Assembly (NCBI RefSeq): GCF_029227915.1
Contig: NC_079888.1
Location: 6,693,001 to 6,757,000 of the forward strand
DNA: 64,000 nt
Direction: 5' to 3'
Origin: Hydractinia symbiolongicarpus
Lineage: Eukaryota > Cnidaria > Hydrozoa > Anthoathecata > Hydractiniidae
Part shown: in pieces, positions 34,674 to 46,601 of the stretch
Position numbering within the stretch: the first letter of the stretch is position 1
Layout: the number at the start of each line of letters is the position of its first letter
The notes under the pieces: generated by a model
Database searches by the model: none
What the model was told of the DNA's origin: nothing
Seen by the model: the letters and a program-made list of their open reading frames with translations, nothing else
Position numbers and translations under genes: made by a program

Positions 34674-36876
34674 CTAGTCGATAAAGCCAGTGGAAAAATC
34701 CACTGAGGCAGGATAAAAATGAAAAAGAAGCGTCATTTGAATTTTGATGACGTCATCCTCATCAACAAAAAAAATTAGAGCCTTGTTTTCATGTTGCCTC
34801 TATTGTATAGAGCCTAAACTGCTGATCAAGATATGTATATGAGAATGTGCTTTTCATGAGCGGTTAATGAGATATAAGGGTTTAAAATTTTTGCTGATAT
34901 TAGCAATGTTCTGTCAAGACCAAAAAATTTGGATACCCGTTGCCTTCATCTTACAGATCTTGAAACACTGATCCAGAAAGTGTATAAGATCAGCTTTTGA
35001 CAAACGCTTGCAGAGATATTAAGGCTAAAAGGTTTTTTGGTTTGGGAAACTTACCCGAATTGGTCCCAGGTAGTCCCTAGTTACCCACAGGGTGAAAAAA
35101 GAATAACGTCAGCACCTTCGTAGTTATTTGGCTTTGATTGACGTCGTGCCATAACATCAGAAAATTTAACATTTGAGAAAAATGATGATATCCACTATGA
35201 CCGTCACATACACTTTGTATTATTATATAAGACTAGTCGATAAGGCCAGTGGAAAAATCCACTTAGGCAGGATAACAGAGAAAAACAACCGTCATTTAAA
35301 TTTTGATGGCGTCAGCAGAGACATGTCAGAACACAAATTTTTTTTTCAGAAATGAGTATGCCTGTTGCCTTCATCGTATAGATCTTGAAACATTGATCAG
35401 GAAAATGTGTATAGGATCGTGTACATTTGACAAACGGATGCAGAGATATTAGGGTTTAAAAATTTTTTGATGACGTCATTAACCCGTCTATCCGAAATGG
35501 ATTCGGTGACCCAGCTTTGAAAAAGTTACCCAAATTGGTCCCAGGTAGTCCCTAGTTACCCAGGCACGAGATGACGTCAGTTATTTCCACCCGTTTCCAA
35601 GTTATTTAGCCTTAAATTTATAAGTGCAATGCAATGGCTTCACTAATCTCAATCTTAAAAGCTTTATTTAACCCGCGCAACCAACAATGCCTTCTCGCTA
35701 GTTTATTTAGTTTCCACGCAAAACATTTGTTTAATAAAAATATTAAACAATGGCTCTTCGTGTCACATTGATAGAGTTGATAACATTTGCAATTATGCTA
35801 TTGGGAATAGTTATGTTAACACTATTTAACAATAGTTACGCGCAGTTATAATAAGCTATTTTTTCTTCGATAATCTTTTGTTTATTACGCGCAAGTTAAT
35901 GACTTACAAGACTCGCAAGATAATTAATAAGAACAAAAGACAAACAACTACCGCCTCCGAGAAAAAGGTGTGAAACTTGAGCGTACGCGTACGCTTACAT
36001 CTGGACTGTACTGTACTTTCCTTTGACGTCAATATTGCTCTAACGTCAAAGTTTGCTAATTTACAGAACAAATTTATAGGCGATGTTTTATAGACTTTTT
36101 CAAAGAAATTTTATCCACTTTGCAAAAGTCACAGACAGAACTGGCGTATTATTATATAGACTAGTCGATTAGGCCTGTGGAGAAATCCACTAAGGCGCAG
36201 AAGAACAATGGAAAAATAGGTTGCTTTAGATTTTTTGTTGACGTCAGTAGTGCATATACAAAAAGAAAATTGGTGAAATTTAGTCATTTGTTGTCTGTAA
36301 TGTGCAGAGGTTGAAACGCTTATCAAAATAATGTTTAGTATCGCATGTTTTTGAAAAACGCCTAAGGAGATATAGGCGTATAAAAATTTTGCTGCCTTCA
36401 GCAAAGTCCCTACGAAAAGTTAAAAAAAAGATTTTGAAATGCTGATCAAGAAAATGTATAGGAACATGAACTTTTGACACACGGTTGCAGAGATATTGGG
36501 GTTTGTAGGTTTTGTGACGACGTCATCAACCCGTCCATTCCGAAACGGATTCAAGGACCCAGGTTTGGAAAACTTACCCAAATAGGTCCCAGGTGGTCCC
36601 TAGTTACCCACGCGGTGAAAAATCATTGACGTCACCACCTCGTTTCGAAGTTGTTTAGCCTCAAAGTTTTAAGTGCACTGTAACGGCTTCATTCATTTAA
36701 TATAGGATATTGACGTTAAAGTAGTGCCTTCGCACCGTAACGTCAGAAAATTTAACATATTAGACATGCATTTTTTGGTTATATACTTCAAAGAAAATTT
36801 CGGTAAGATCAAAGGGAAATGACAATATCAACTTTGCCTGTCACAGAGACACTGAACTGGCGTATTATTATATAGA
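34674..36876 (-). mobile_element. Three-unit Helitron concatemer
   Basis: On the minus strand units start TCTATATAATAATACGCCAG and end with a CAGTGGATTTTTCCACTGG-type hairpin followed by about nine bases and CTAG. Unit bounds: 34674-35232, 35233-36160, 36161-36876, each CTAG abutting the next unit's TC. The outer flanks fit A|TC...CTAG|T insertion. Units share blocks such as GGTCCCAGGTAGTCCCTAGT and TGACGTCA; the middle unit is longer by about 200-370 bases. No protein-coding frame is present, so all are non-autonomous. Confidence 0.75.
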
Positions 36877-36940
36877 TTATTCTAAAATTTTATAGTCACC
36901 CAACTGGCCTGTTTGCTGGCTTTAAAATATACAAATTATT

Positions 36941-38734
36941 TTGAGAGGTAGAACAGGTGAAGTAGTTGAAATGTTAGAACGTAGATCTGTTGATATGTGT
37001 TGTGTTCAGGAAGTTAGGTGGAGAGGAGCTTCAGTGAGATTTGTGGAAGGTAGGAGGGCAAGGTATAAGCTTTTTTGGATTGGTAATAGTGATGGTTATG
37101 GAGGAGTTGGCATATTCGTTGCAGAGAAGTGGGTAGAAAAAGTAATAGATGTTATGCGTGTTAATAGTCGTATTATAGTGATAAAGTTTTTGATAGGTAA
37201 TAGGATTGTCACTTTTCTGTCAGTTTATGCTCCACAGTGTGGACTCAGTGAGGAAGATAAAGATAAGTTTTATGATGAGTTAATAGCAGTCACATCAAAG
37301 TTTGGAGACACTGAACTTGTCATGGTGGGCGACGACTTTAATGGTCATGTTGGGAAGTCATCTGAAGGTTATAGAGGTGTGCATGGAGGCTATGGATTTG
37401 GGAGCAGAAATAAGGAAGGGGAGAGATTGCTTGAGTTTGGAATGGCAACGGACATGGTGGTTTGCAACACATCATTTAGTAAGAGACAGAGTAGGCTGAT
37501 AACATATGAGTCAGGTGGTTGTAAGACACAGATAGATTACTTTTTGGTTAGAAAGTCAGACAAGAAAGTGGTGAAGGACGTGAAAGTTATATCGGGGGAA
37601 GAGTGTGTTTCCCAGCATAGGTTGCTGGTTTGTGATATTATCTTGAAGAGTGTCAAAGAAGCCAAGGGAAAGTACAGGCCCCGTCGAAAAGTCTGGAAGC
37701 TGAAGGAAGAGATTGTAGCAAGACAATTTAGTGCAAAAGTTCAGCAGTTAGCCTACAATAGTCAATGTGATAGTGACAATGTTGAAAGTACTTGGACTAC
37801 TTTGAAGAATTGTCTTCTAGAAGCTTCTGATGATACCTGTGGGTGGACGAAAGGACCAGCTAGACATAGACAGACCTGGTGGTGGAATAATGAGGTTGAC
37901 CAGTGTATAAAGGAAAAGAGGAAACTTTGGAAAGAGTGGAAGTCAGGTGGTAGTAAAAATATTTACTTAGAAGCTAAGCGTCGCGCTCGTACAGCAGTGT
38001 ATAAGGCAAAATCAGAAGCAGAGAGAAACAGATTTGCAGATGTGTTAAGAAGGGAAGACCAGCGCAATGAGGTATTCAAGATAGCAAAGCAAATGAAGAA
38101 GACTAATCAAGATATTGTAGGTGAGAAGTGTATACGTAATGATGAAGGTGTTTTGGCTAGCACAGAGGAGGAGAAAAGGGTAGCTTGGAAGAATCATTAT
38201 CAGAGGTTGCTCAACACTGAGTTTGATTGGGACGAGGATAATTTGACTGATGATGATGTCGTAGAAGGGCCAGCTATGCAGATCAAGACAGAATGGGTAG
38301 TGGAGGCTATTAGGAAATTGAAGATTGGCAAGGCTGCAGGAGTATCAGGTATTGTTGCAGAGATGGTAAAAGCATCTGGATATATTGGAGTTGAGCTTAT
38401 AACAAGTCTTGCTAACCAGATTATAAATGATGGTGCTATTCCGAGTGAGTGGCAGTCGAGTGTAATAGTGAATTGTTTCAAGGGCAAGGGTGATGCATTA
38501 GAAAGGGGTAACTATAGAGGTTTGAAGTTGGTTGATCAAGTAATGAAAGTTATTGAAAGAGTGATTGATAAGTTACTTAGAGAAAGAATTGATATAGATA
38601 AGATGCAATTTGGTTTTGTTCCAGGGCGTGGCACTACAGATGCAATATTTTTACTTCAGACAGCTTCAGGAAAAGTATTTAGGAAAGAGAAAGAATCTCT
38701 ATTTTGCCTTTGTAGATTTAGAGAAAGCTTTTGA
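36941..38734 (+). pseudogene. LINE endonuclease and N-terminal reverse transcriptase (frameshifted)
   Basis: AP-endonuclease signatures: CCVQEVRW (Gln-Glu motif), SVYAPQCG, GDDFNGHVG, QIDYFLVRKSD and the C-terminal SQHRLLVCD. Thus the catalytic set looks complete. The reverse transcriptase begins around residue 450 with KIGKAAGVSGIVAEM and FGFVPGRGTTDAIF, then loses frame after TTDAIF (near 38655) and ends 26 codons later. The first ATG-equivalent is not the native start; upstream sequence ends abruptly at 36925. Confidence 0.8.
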
Positions 38735-39953
38735 TAGAGTGCCATGTAAAGTTATTTGGTGGGCTATGAGAAAATTAGGTGTGGATGAGTGGCTAGTTAC
38801 GATGGTTCAGTCTATGTACAGCAATGCTAGAAGTCGTGTCAGGATTAACGATTCACTTAGTGATGAATTTAGTATAAATGTTGGTGTACATCAGGGTTCT
38901 GTACTTAGTCCTTTGTTGTTTATTCTAGTTTTAGAAGCGCTGTCGATGGAGTTCAGAACAGGTTGTCCATGGGAGTTATTGTATGCAGATGATTTGGTTC
39001 TCATAGCAGAGTCGATGGAAGAATTAGTTGAAAAGTTTGAGAAGTGGAAGAAAGGACTAGAAGAGAAAGGGCTGAAGGTAAACACAGCAAAGTCTAAAGT
39101 CATGATAAGTAGCATTGCAGCCAAGTGTGACCTTGTAGTTGGAAAGTGGCCTTGTGGAGTTTGCAGGAAAGGGGTTGGTAGTAACTCAATTTTTTGTCAG
39201 ACTTGCAAGCATTGGGTACATAAGAAGTGCAGTAGTATTAGTGGAAGGTTAAGAGCTGACATACAGTTTGTATGCAAGCGTTGCAAAGGTGAGATTATAG
39301 AGAATAAAGTATTTCCAGCTCTAATGATGTACAACAGTGGCTCGTTAGAGATAGTTAAGAACTTCTGTTACTTAGGTGATATGTTGGGCAGTGAAGGGGG
39401 TGTAGGAAGAAGTGTTACTTGCAGGATAGGTTCTGCTTGGAAAAAGTTTAGAGAGTTACTTCCTTTATTGACTAGCAGAGTCCTGTCAATTGAGGTAAAA
39501 GGTAGGTTGTATGAGGCCTGTGTAAGAAGTGTTATGTTGTACGGTAGTGAGACATGGGCAGTGAAGCAGGAAGATCTTGACCGTTTAGAAAGGAATGATA
39601 TGAGAATGGTTAGGTGGATGTGTAATGCCAGTCTGAGAGACAGAAAGAGTTCAGATGAGCTAAGAAGCAGGCTAAGTCTCCGTAGAATTAAAGATGTTAT
39701 CCAGATAAGAAGATTGAATTGGCTGGGGCACTTGGAAAGAATGGAGGAGGATAATTGGGTAAGAAAGTGTAGAGACTTGATAGTTCCTGGGGCAAAGCCC
39801 AGAGGCAGACCGAGAAAGACTTGGCAGGAGGTTATAAGGACAGACTTGATAGAGAGGAAGTTGAGTTTAAATCTAACACAGTCTAGATCAGATTGGAAGA
39901 GGGTCATTAATATACCCCGTCCAACCCATGCTAGCATGGAAAACGGACGTTAA
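38655..39953 (+). pseudogene. LINE reverse transcriptase core, PHD-like finger and C-terminus
   Basis: Continues the RT in the next frame: RQLQEKYL, AFVDLEKAFDRVP (motif A), GVHQGSVLSPLLF (motif B) and LLYADDLVLIAES (YADD, motif C). After the thumb comes a Cys/His cluster (CGVCRKG...CQTCKHWVHKKC...CKRC) that resembles a PHD or zinc-ribbon finger. It is followed by SETWAVK, RRLNWLGHLERM and GRPRKTW, the usual ending of this LINE type. The stop lies just before the GGACGTTAAGCC 3' end. The catalytic Asp pair is intact. Confidence 0.85.
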
Positions 39954-39981
39954 GCCAAGAATGATGATGATGATGATGATG

Positions 39982-40927
39982 GATGACTTCATCTCAATTG
40001 TCCTACAATAATGCTGATATTTGACATAATGCTGACTCAGCCTCTGTAATTCATGTTGGCGCTTGACAACTGATGACCTAAATGCCAACGTTTAAACAAA
40101 GCATGCAATGTAAGTATAACATCGCCACATAACTGCTAAAGGTTTAAGTCTGCTGTATCACTATTGGAATGGGAGAGGCTAGCCCTTGGCTTTCTAGGAG
40201 TCGCTGCAAAGCCCATGCTGAAAAGGGTTAAAAAAATTTTTTTAAGTCTAGGGAAATGTGTAAATTTTAGTGACTATGAGGGTATCAGGGCAATTACAAA
40301 CATGCTTGTACATGGGTGAATTTGAAAAAAAAAGTATATATATATATGTATGCGCCATTTCGGGCATACATAATTTATGGTGCCCCATAATATATGTGGA
40401 TCTTCATAAAACACAACAAAGGCAAGAATTTTTCCTTGCAAAAAAGGATTTTATTATGAGGTAGGTTTTGCAGGTTTTAATCAATTTTTGTTTGCAGGTG
40501 AAAACAACAGTTTTTCTGAATCATTTGGTCGCTAAATCATCAAAATAAAATATGTTTTTTTTTCTGTGCAATCACATTCTAAGAACTACATACTGGATGT
40601 AAAAAACTTTGCTTGATAATAATACAAGAATACTTGCTAGCTAGTAAAACAACTTTTTTTAAGAAAGTTAAGAGTGGGATACAAATCTTCTTTTGAAAAC
40701 TTTTTTAAAAAACGCTGTAGTTCGGCATTTTATAAACGTTTGAGGGTTTTAGCTACCTAGCGTGAAGTTGAAACGCTGGGTTTTAGCTACCTAGCTAGCT
40801 ATTGTTAAAACTGTTAGATCTTGATTTGTTTCTTACCTTGTAAAAACTCTAAAAGGTAAGCACATTATATTATATCGCTTTAGGTAGATTTAATTCTATC
40901 ATAATATAGCTAGCTAGCTATAGAACG
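39982..40927. other. Gene-free stretch
   Basis: AT-rich, with a short TA-repeat near 40337-40350 and TAGCTAGC words near 40780-40920. No exon recognised. Confidence 0.35.
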
Positions 40928-40984
40928 TCAAAATGCATTCCCGCTGAAGCGTAGACCAGAAACTGCAGCCGCGAAGTGCGCCAT
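40928..40984 (-). CDS. Candidate first exon, MAHFAAAVSGLRFSG
   Basis: An ATGGCGCAC on the minus strand about 250 bases from a promoter-like cluster opens an 18-residue frame in locally GC-richer DNA. GT dinucleotides inside it could act as donors. It could be the first exon of the Ser/Thr-rich gene 8 kb downstream, but I cannot connect the phase. Confidence 0.2.
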   Translation of the reverse strand: MAHFAAAVSGLRFSGNAF

Positions 40985-41220
40985 TTATTTTGTTGCTGCA
41001 AGTTGTCACACATGAAATTTTCCCGCGTTTTTCCTAGTAGAGGGTATATGAGAGACAAGAACAGGTACGCAAATAAAATGAAATTCTGTGTATACACAAA
41101 GAATATAGACAAAAAAGTACGTAATAAATTACTTGAGTATAGATTTGTCAGCCCATCCAGCTTTCATGCGCACCGAAAATATCCGTAGATGACTTTTAAA
41201 TTTGTTTTTATTTTGTCTCT

Positions 41221-41290
41221 TCTGATTGGTTCAATTTTCTAAATCACGTGATACCCATAATTCATTAGCTCGCGCATGCGCAATTATAAA
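41221..41290. promoter_or_regulatory. Promoter-like cluster: CCAAT, CACGTG, NRF1 palindrome
   Basis: Within 60 bases: TGATTGGTT (inverted CCAAT, 41222), ATCACGTGAT (palindromic E-box, 41243) and GCGCATGCGC (perfect NRF1-type site, 41272), then AATTATAAAA. The combination in otherwise AT-rich DNA is characteristic of metazoan housekeeping promoters, possibly bidirectional. Confidence 0.6.
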
Positions 41291-41694
41291 AATACTGCCA
41301 AACCTCGTTTTCGATATTTTATTTATTGCTAAACACATAGACTTGTTGTCACAGGCATTCTACTGACAAACTTTGACTCATATATTTTAGGACCATTTAG
41401 AAGACAAGGGTTTAAACTTCCCAACGTTTATAAGCGAGTCTCTTTTTTCTTTTTTTTCACAGGACTATAATTTTTTATACGCCATAAGCACGGCCGACGT
41501 CATAGGAAACACTGGTTTGGATAATCGACTGGTGATATTTTCAAAACCATGGTGGTACCATGCTCCTCGGTGACAATATTCAGTACTCAACATGAAAGGT
41601 TGGTTGCAGGAGAGATTTAAACTGATGAGCAATAATATAAAGGCTCAAAATACATAAGAATTTAAGGATACCTACATGGAGATACACATGGCCG

Positions 41695-41937
41695 GTGACG
41701 CCTGGGCAATTTTGTCCTGACTATAGTGAGACTAGTCTTAGTGAGACAAACATTCGACGAATATTGGGGAAGAGTGCCCCCCATTTTTTTATAAATGATC
41801 AAGGCTTTGCAGGCATAGTTAATAGAGTTCCAGGTGTAGATAAAAGAAGATTCCGCCATATTTTCCAAGATCCTCGAGCAAAGAAAAATAAATATAAGCA
41901 AAGGGAGATTTTCACAAAAAAAAGACCTTCTTACTAA
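41695..41937 (+). other. Unassigned 80-codon open frame
   Basis: About 400 bases downstream of the promoter-like cluster. The frame contains NIRRILGKSAPHFFINDQGF and a basic tail; composition is more coding-like than the surroundings. No family recognised, and a minus-strand frame overlaps it. Confidence 0.25.
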
Positions 41938-44900
41938 CGAACTAAGACAATAATTGTAAATAAAAATTTATCTTCTGATCAAGTAAAGAGTGCATCGAAC
42001 ATTTTTTCAACAGAAAAACTGAACCAAAATTTGCATTGCCATGATAAGTTCTCCTATTATTTCTATCAAGGTGTCTGTACATTTCAAATTGTCATCAAAA
42101 AAAATCTAAACTAAGGTCCATCCATTACAATATTTGTTTTTATTTCAAACTTCTGAACTAGTTTTTTGTGGGTCATTTTTACTAAATCTCATGTATTAAA
42201 AACATTTTTACTCAGGACATTTCCATATTTATTTATTTCTTTCTTTTCAAGGTTTTCAAGGTCTTTTTCTAACAGCATGCTTATCAAGGTTTTCAATGTA
42301 CAGTTGCAACCGATGGCCATGTTAGCGACTTTTGGTTGTTGTAAAAAGAAATTGAGTTGAGTCGATTGTGTGGAAAGTTTGCTACCATAAAAAAGGCGTG
42401 TCTTCTTATTTTAAAAAAATAAATCATTCTTCCTTTTTAAGATTCATTAAAAATTATGCGAGATCAAGTTAGGTTTAAATTTAATTTGTCTAGCTGGGGA
42501 AATTTATTTATTTATTTATTAGTTAATATTTACACAGGATGGCCTAACCAGTTACAAAAAAGTACTGTTATCTAATAGGATCCTGTAAATAAAATATAAA
42601 CTACAACTAAAAAATTAAGTAGAAGAGTAATACGAAACAAAAGACTAGTTAAACATCAAAGTGTGTTTGGTAACAAATAAATATGAAACACTGCATTTTG
42701 GTATATCAAACCACGTAAAAAAATCTTACTCTACTGCTCATCAAATTCGTAATACTTTACAGAATTTATTTAAATAAGGTCAAGATGTTTAACCATTTGC
42801 AAGTTCGCGTATATTTTAGTAAAATAATCCCATTTTCGAATGTTGTTACTTCCCTTGAACCTTTTTCCGCCATGAAACAAAAAATAAAATTTTCGTCTGC
42901 AAGTGTAATGAAATTCCAAAATGGTGAATTTAAAGCGATTTAAAAAAAATCCAGAACTTTTTTGTTAAGAAATCTTTTAGACTATACTCCTTATAAGCCA
43001 GGAGGATAGAAATTTCTCTATATATAATTTTTTTCCTTACACATCAACTGCTTAGGATTCATTTTGAAATAAAAGATAGAATTAACTTTAGAAACCACTT
43101 CTGCCAAGAGAAATCTAAATAATTTAAAAAAGTAAATGGACAACAAATGGTTGTTTTTTTTTTCGAATTTGATCTCCCATAAAAGACGTTTTGGCCCTGA
43201 CAACCAGCAGGAAATAAAAATTTTGTTCCTGTCCGTTTGGTCCGGCAGAAAATTTTGAGGTAGTGGAAAACAGTCTTTAGAAGGGGAGAAAAAAAATCTA
43301 ACATATACAGGCTTTGTTTTCACTTAACTTTTTTATGGTTTATAATAGGAGAAAATCTGCTTAAAAGCAAATCAAAGTCTGTTTAATACTTCTGTGTGCT
43401 TTTGTGGAAGAGTTGGAAACTGTGAGTAATACAGAGCAATATGGCGTGCAAAACTTACTTGCAAACAAACCACATAAATTTTTAATTAGAAGATTGTTTT
43501 CGCAAAATGTCCTCAAAACATTACATTAGGAGAACACAAACGAATTTTTTTTTTTTTTTTGAACTTCTAGAAAATAATTTATAGCATTCTTAAAAAACAT
43601 CTGAAGAAAGTCAAAGAAATGTAAATATATAAAATATAAATACCACTAAAGTAGCTTAGAAAATAACCAAACAAATTTCAATTTTTTGTAATTTCGTATC
43701 GCCATTCTGCAATTTTGAATATGCTGGCAGACAAAAATTTGAATTTATTGTTCCGCAAAAAGCAGTAAAAATCACGAATAACGATTAAATAAGATGCTCG
43801 CATTATAAAATGGCAGTTTCTTGTTTTTCATGTCTTCATTGTAATACTTTTGATTTTCAAGTATGGTGAAACGGCTGAGATATAATATATCTTGCCACAC
43901 CTATCCTTCAGTTTATGAATTTTTAACCAGCCCGCTCAGCTAGCCTTGTTTATCCATATGCAACTTATTCATATAAAGAATGATTCCCAGTAAAGCATAC
44001 GTATGTGTGCGTTTGTTCTGTATATAAGATGGTTCGAGTTCCTTGTCTCTTAATAATTTTGCAACGCGCTGTGAACTAGATATGTTTGTGTTTTTTGCTG
44101 TAAAGATTTGGTTGTTGTGTTTTTGTTTTTTGTGTTAGCTAGACCAGTTTCAGTTCTTAAGAAAAGAGATTTGTGCGACTTTGTGAATAAATTTTCTTTC
44201 TTCTTATGAAAAAAGTTCCCACACTTTTCAAACCTGTTGAAAGCAATATTTCTTTGGGGAATTTAATCAAGAAAATACCCACAACCCTTCAGCCTTCCAC
44301 CCTTTCCCAAACGCAAGTCGGTACCCTACTTTCTGCATTATACACTCGTCTTTACGCAGGCCTCTTAGACGTAAACTTAACTATGTGGTTAAACTTTTGA
44401 GTCACAATAATTGATTCAAAAATATAATACTAGAACCTATTAACAGTGATAGCGATAAAAAGAGATTAAAGGACATTGCAAAATATTTATATCTTAATAT
44501 AATATGTACCATGTCCCTAAAGTATATATTTTGCGTGAAAAACGTGTTGTGTCCCAGGAGTGCCATTCTTCTTGCTCTACAAGACAAATAACAATGCGAA
44601 CGTTTAAAAACTAGAATGGTCTACACGCGACTAGAATTCCAGTGAGTATGATTGATAGATGCTACTAGACTTGACAAAAAACTCGTAGACGGTCTATTGT
44701 TGCTAGACGCAAGGAACTAACAACTCCATTCCTCGCGTCTAACGATCAAAGGATACCGCACTTTAAGATCAGTCCCATAAAAAGGCATAAATAGAAGGTG
44801 GTTATTAATAATTCTTAGGATGAAATTGCCAAAGAATTGGAAACTCTGTTTTTTTAGGGATGTTTGATACAATTGCACGTCCTGTTTTGTAGGAAAATAA

Positions 44901-46199
44901 AATAGCTTGTTGACAAGAAAACGCAGGGTAACGAAAAGTCTTTCTCGCACATTTTATGGTAAAAACAAGCTCCTGTCATACACTAACACTGGAAACAAGT
45001 TATGAAATGATCCAGGAATTGCTCTTTGACTAAAATTTTTCGTACCCAATAACCTTTATTCTGTCGTTTCTTTCTTTTCTTGTTATTTTCTCTCTTTTTC
45101 GGAGAAGTAGAAAAAATAAAATTTCTAAATCGGCTAACTGACTATCATAACCCACATTTTTACATAATGTTATATTTAATAAATATTTTTTTTTCCACAT
45201 ATCTACTCACTAGTTATCCAATTCGTGTTCAGCTGCGTGTGAGTTAAGTTTCAAGGCTACGTTGAAAAAGTTGAAACTTAAGAGTACGGTGAACAAATTA
45301 CATAAATTTTTAATTAGAAGAACATTTTCGAAAATGTGCTCAAAACATTAGATTGCAGAACCATGAACAAAATTTTGAAATTTCTTTTTGAAATTTCATT
45401 CAATCACTACACACATGTGCAGTAAAAGCTGCTATTAATCAAAGGTTTGAAATGAACAAAGCATTAAACAAAAGAAACAGGATTTTAGATTCTCCGCGGT
45501 GGTTAATTTATGGAAAAGATGTTTTTTGATTAAGATAAGATTTTCTGTCTCATTCTATCTTCTTCTTTTTCCATCTCTTTTTATGCGAATACTTGGTAGG
45601 AATTTCCGCCTGTTAAATTTAGTGACAGTGGTATTAATTAATAAGAAATGTTTTTAAATCCTCAAGTTCATACAAACAAAAAAAGAATTTAAAAAATATT
45701 TAAATTATATTTTAATTCTACGTTTTTAGGTCTTAGTTGACTGTTTGCAAAACCCAGTAAATACAGTAATGTTGTAACAGCGTTATAACAACGTCGCCAA
45801 GCGATGTCGCACTAACGTTGCATCCAAGTTGCAAATGGGAATCGCAACAACGTTGTTTTGCGACATTGTTACAACGTTACTTTTGCACCCTGTTTGCAAC
45901 ATCGCGAAGACGTTCGAACAACGTCGTAATACCCTCAAAGTAACCATTTACAACAACGCGAGACGCAAACATGACGTTGCAACAACGTCAAAAAACCTAA
46001 AAAAACCAAAAATCTATACGGTGTTTATAGGTACTCTTAACGAATAAATGATAAAAAGCTTTGAAAAATATCAAACTTCGTAAAACTTTATAAAAATGTA
46101 CACATAAATAATACATACATATATACAGTAAATTGTTATTTTATTATAGTTGCTACATTGAAATATGTTGTGGAATCAATGTAAGGACTTTAGAACTCA
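41938..46199. other. Long gene-poor stretch
   Basis: AT-rich. It contains a T-run at about 43543-43560 and two diverged direct copies of a CATAAATTTTTAATTAGAAG-headed segment (about 43467-43555 and 45292-45385). A CAACGTTG-rich block is listed separately. No exon or RNA gene was recognised. Confidence 0.4.
45770..45990. repeat. Block rich in CAACGTTG-type words
   Basis: About 220 bases in which GCAACAACGT, ACGTTGCAAC and their complements recur at irregular spacing, giving many self-complementary segments. The 72-codon open frame across it is a by-product. Confidence 0.6.
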
Positions 46200-46601
46200 C
46201 AGGGTGACCACTAATAAAATGAGAACAAAAGTAAGGATATTAAGGAGAATTAAGGAGACAAATTGGCATTTTTAAGGATATTTTGCTGCGAACAAGAATA
46301 AAAAAAAATAAAAAAATAAGAAGAATTAAGGAGAAAACCAATTTTAGTTCTTTAATGTTACATGCTATGTTCTATGATAAGATATTACACGTATTATACA
46401 AATATACATATAAATTATGCCCTGAAAAGAGAAAATATAGGATTTCAGGTAAAAGAGAAATATGTCTTATTTTACTGGTGATGAACAATCCATGAACACA
46501 TTTCTAAAAAAGTTACGATCAAAACAAATAAGAAAGAAGGAAAAATTAAGGAGAATAGCTAAAATTTCAATTAAGGAATTTAAGGAGGAGTGGTCACCTT
46601 G
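46200..46601. mobile_element. hAT-like MITE, about 400 bp
   Basis: CAGGGTGACCACT at the left and AGTGGTCACCTTG at the right are inverted repeats with hAT-style CA...TG ends. The interior is made of AATTAAGGAG and related words in repeated form and has no transposase. No clear 8-bp target duplication was seen by eye. Confidence 0.65.

Larger units (their letters stand above)
36925..39981 (+). mobile_element. Nearly complete APE-type LINE with (ATG)n tail
   Basis: A single element with AP-endonuclease, reverse transcriptase, a PHD-like zinc finger and a conserved C-terminus, ending in ATGATGATG repeats. It begins within the endonuclease N-terminus, so only a short 5' piece is missing. The body is one reading frame broken by one apparent single-base insertion near 38655. 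A second copy of its 3' end lies at 33277-33709. The clade is not assigned. Confidence 0.85.
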
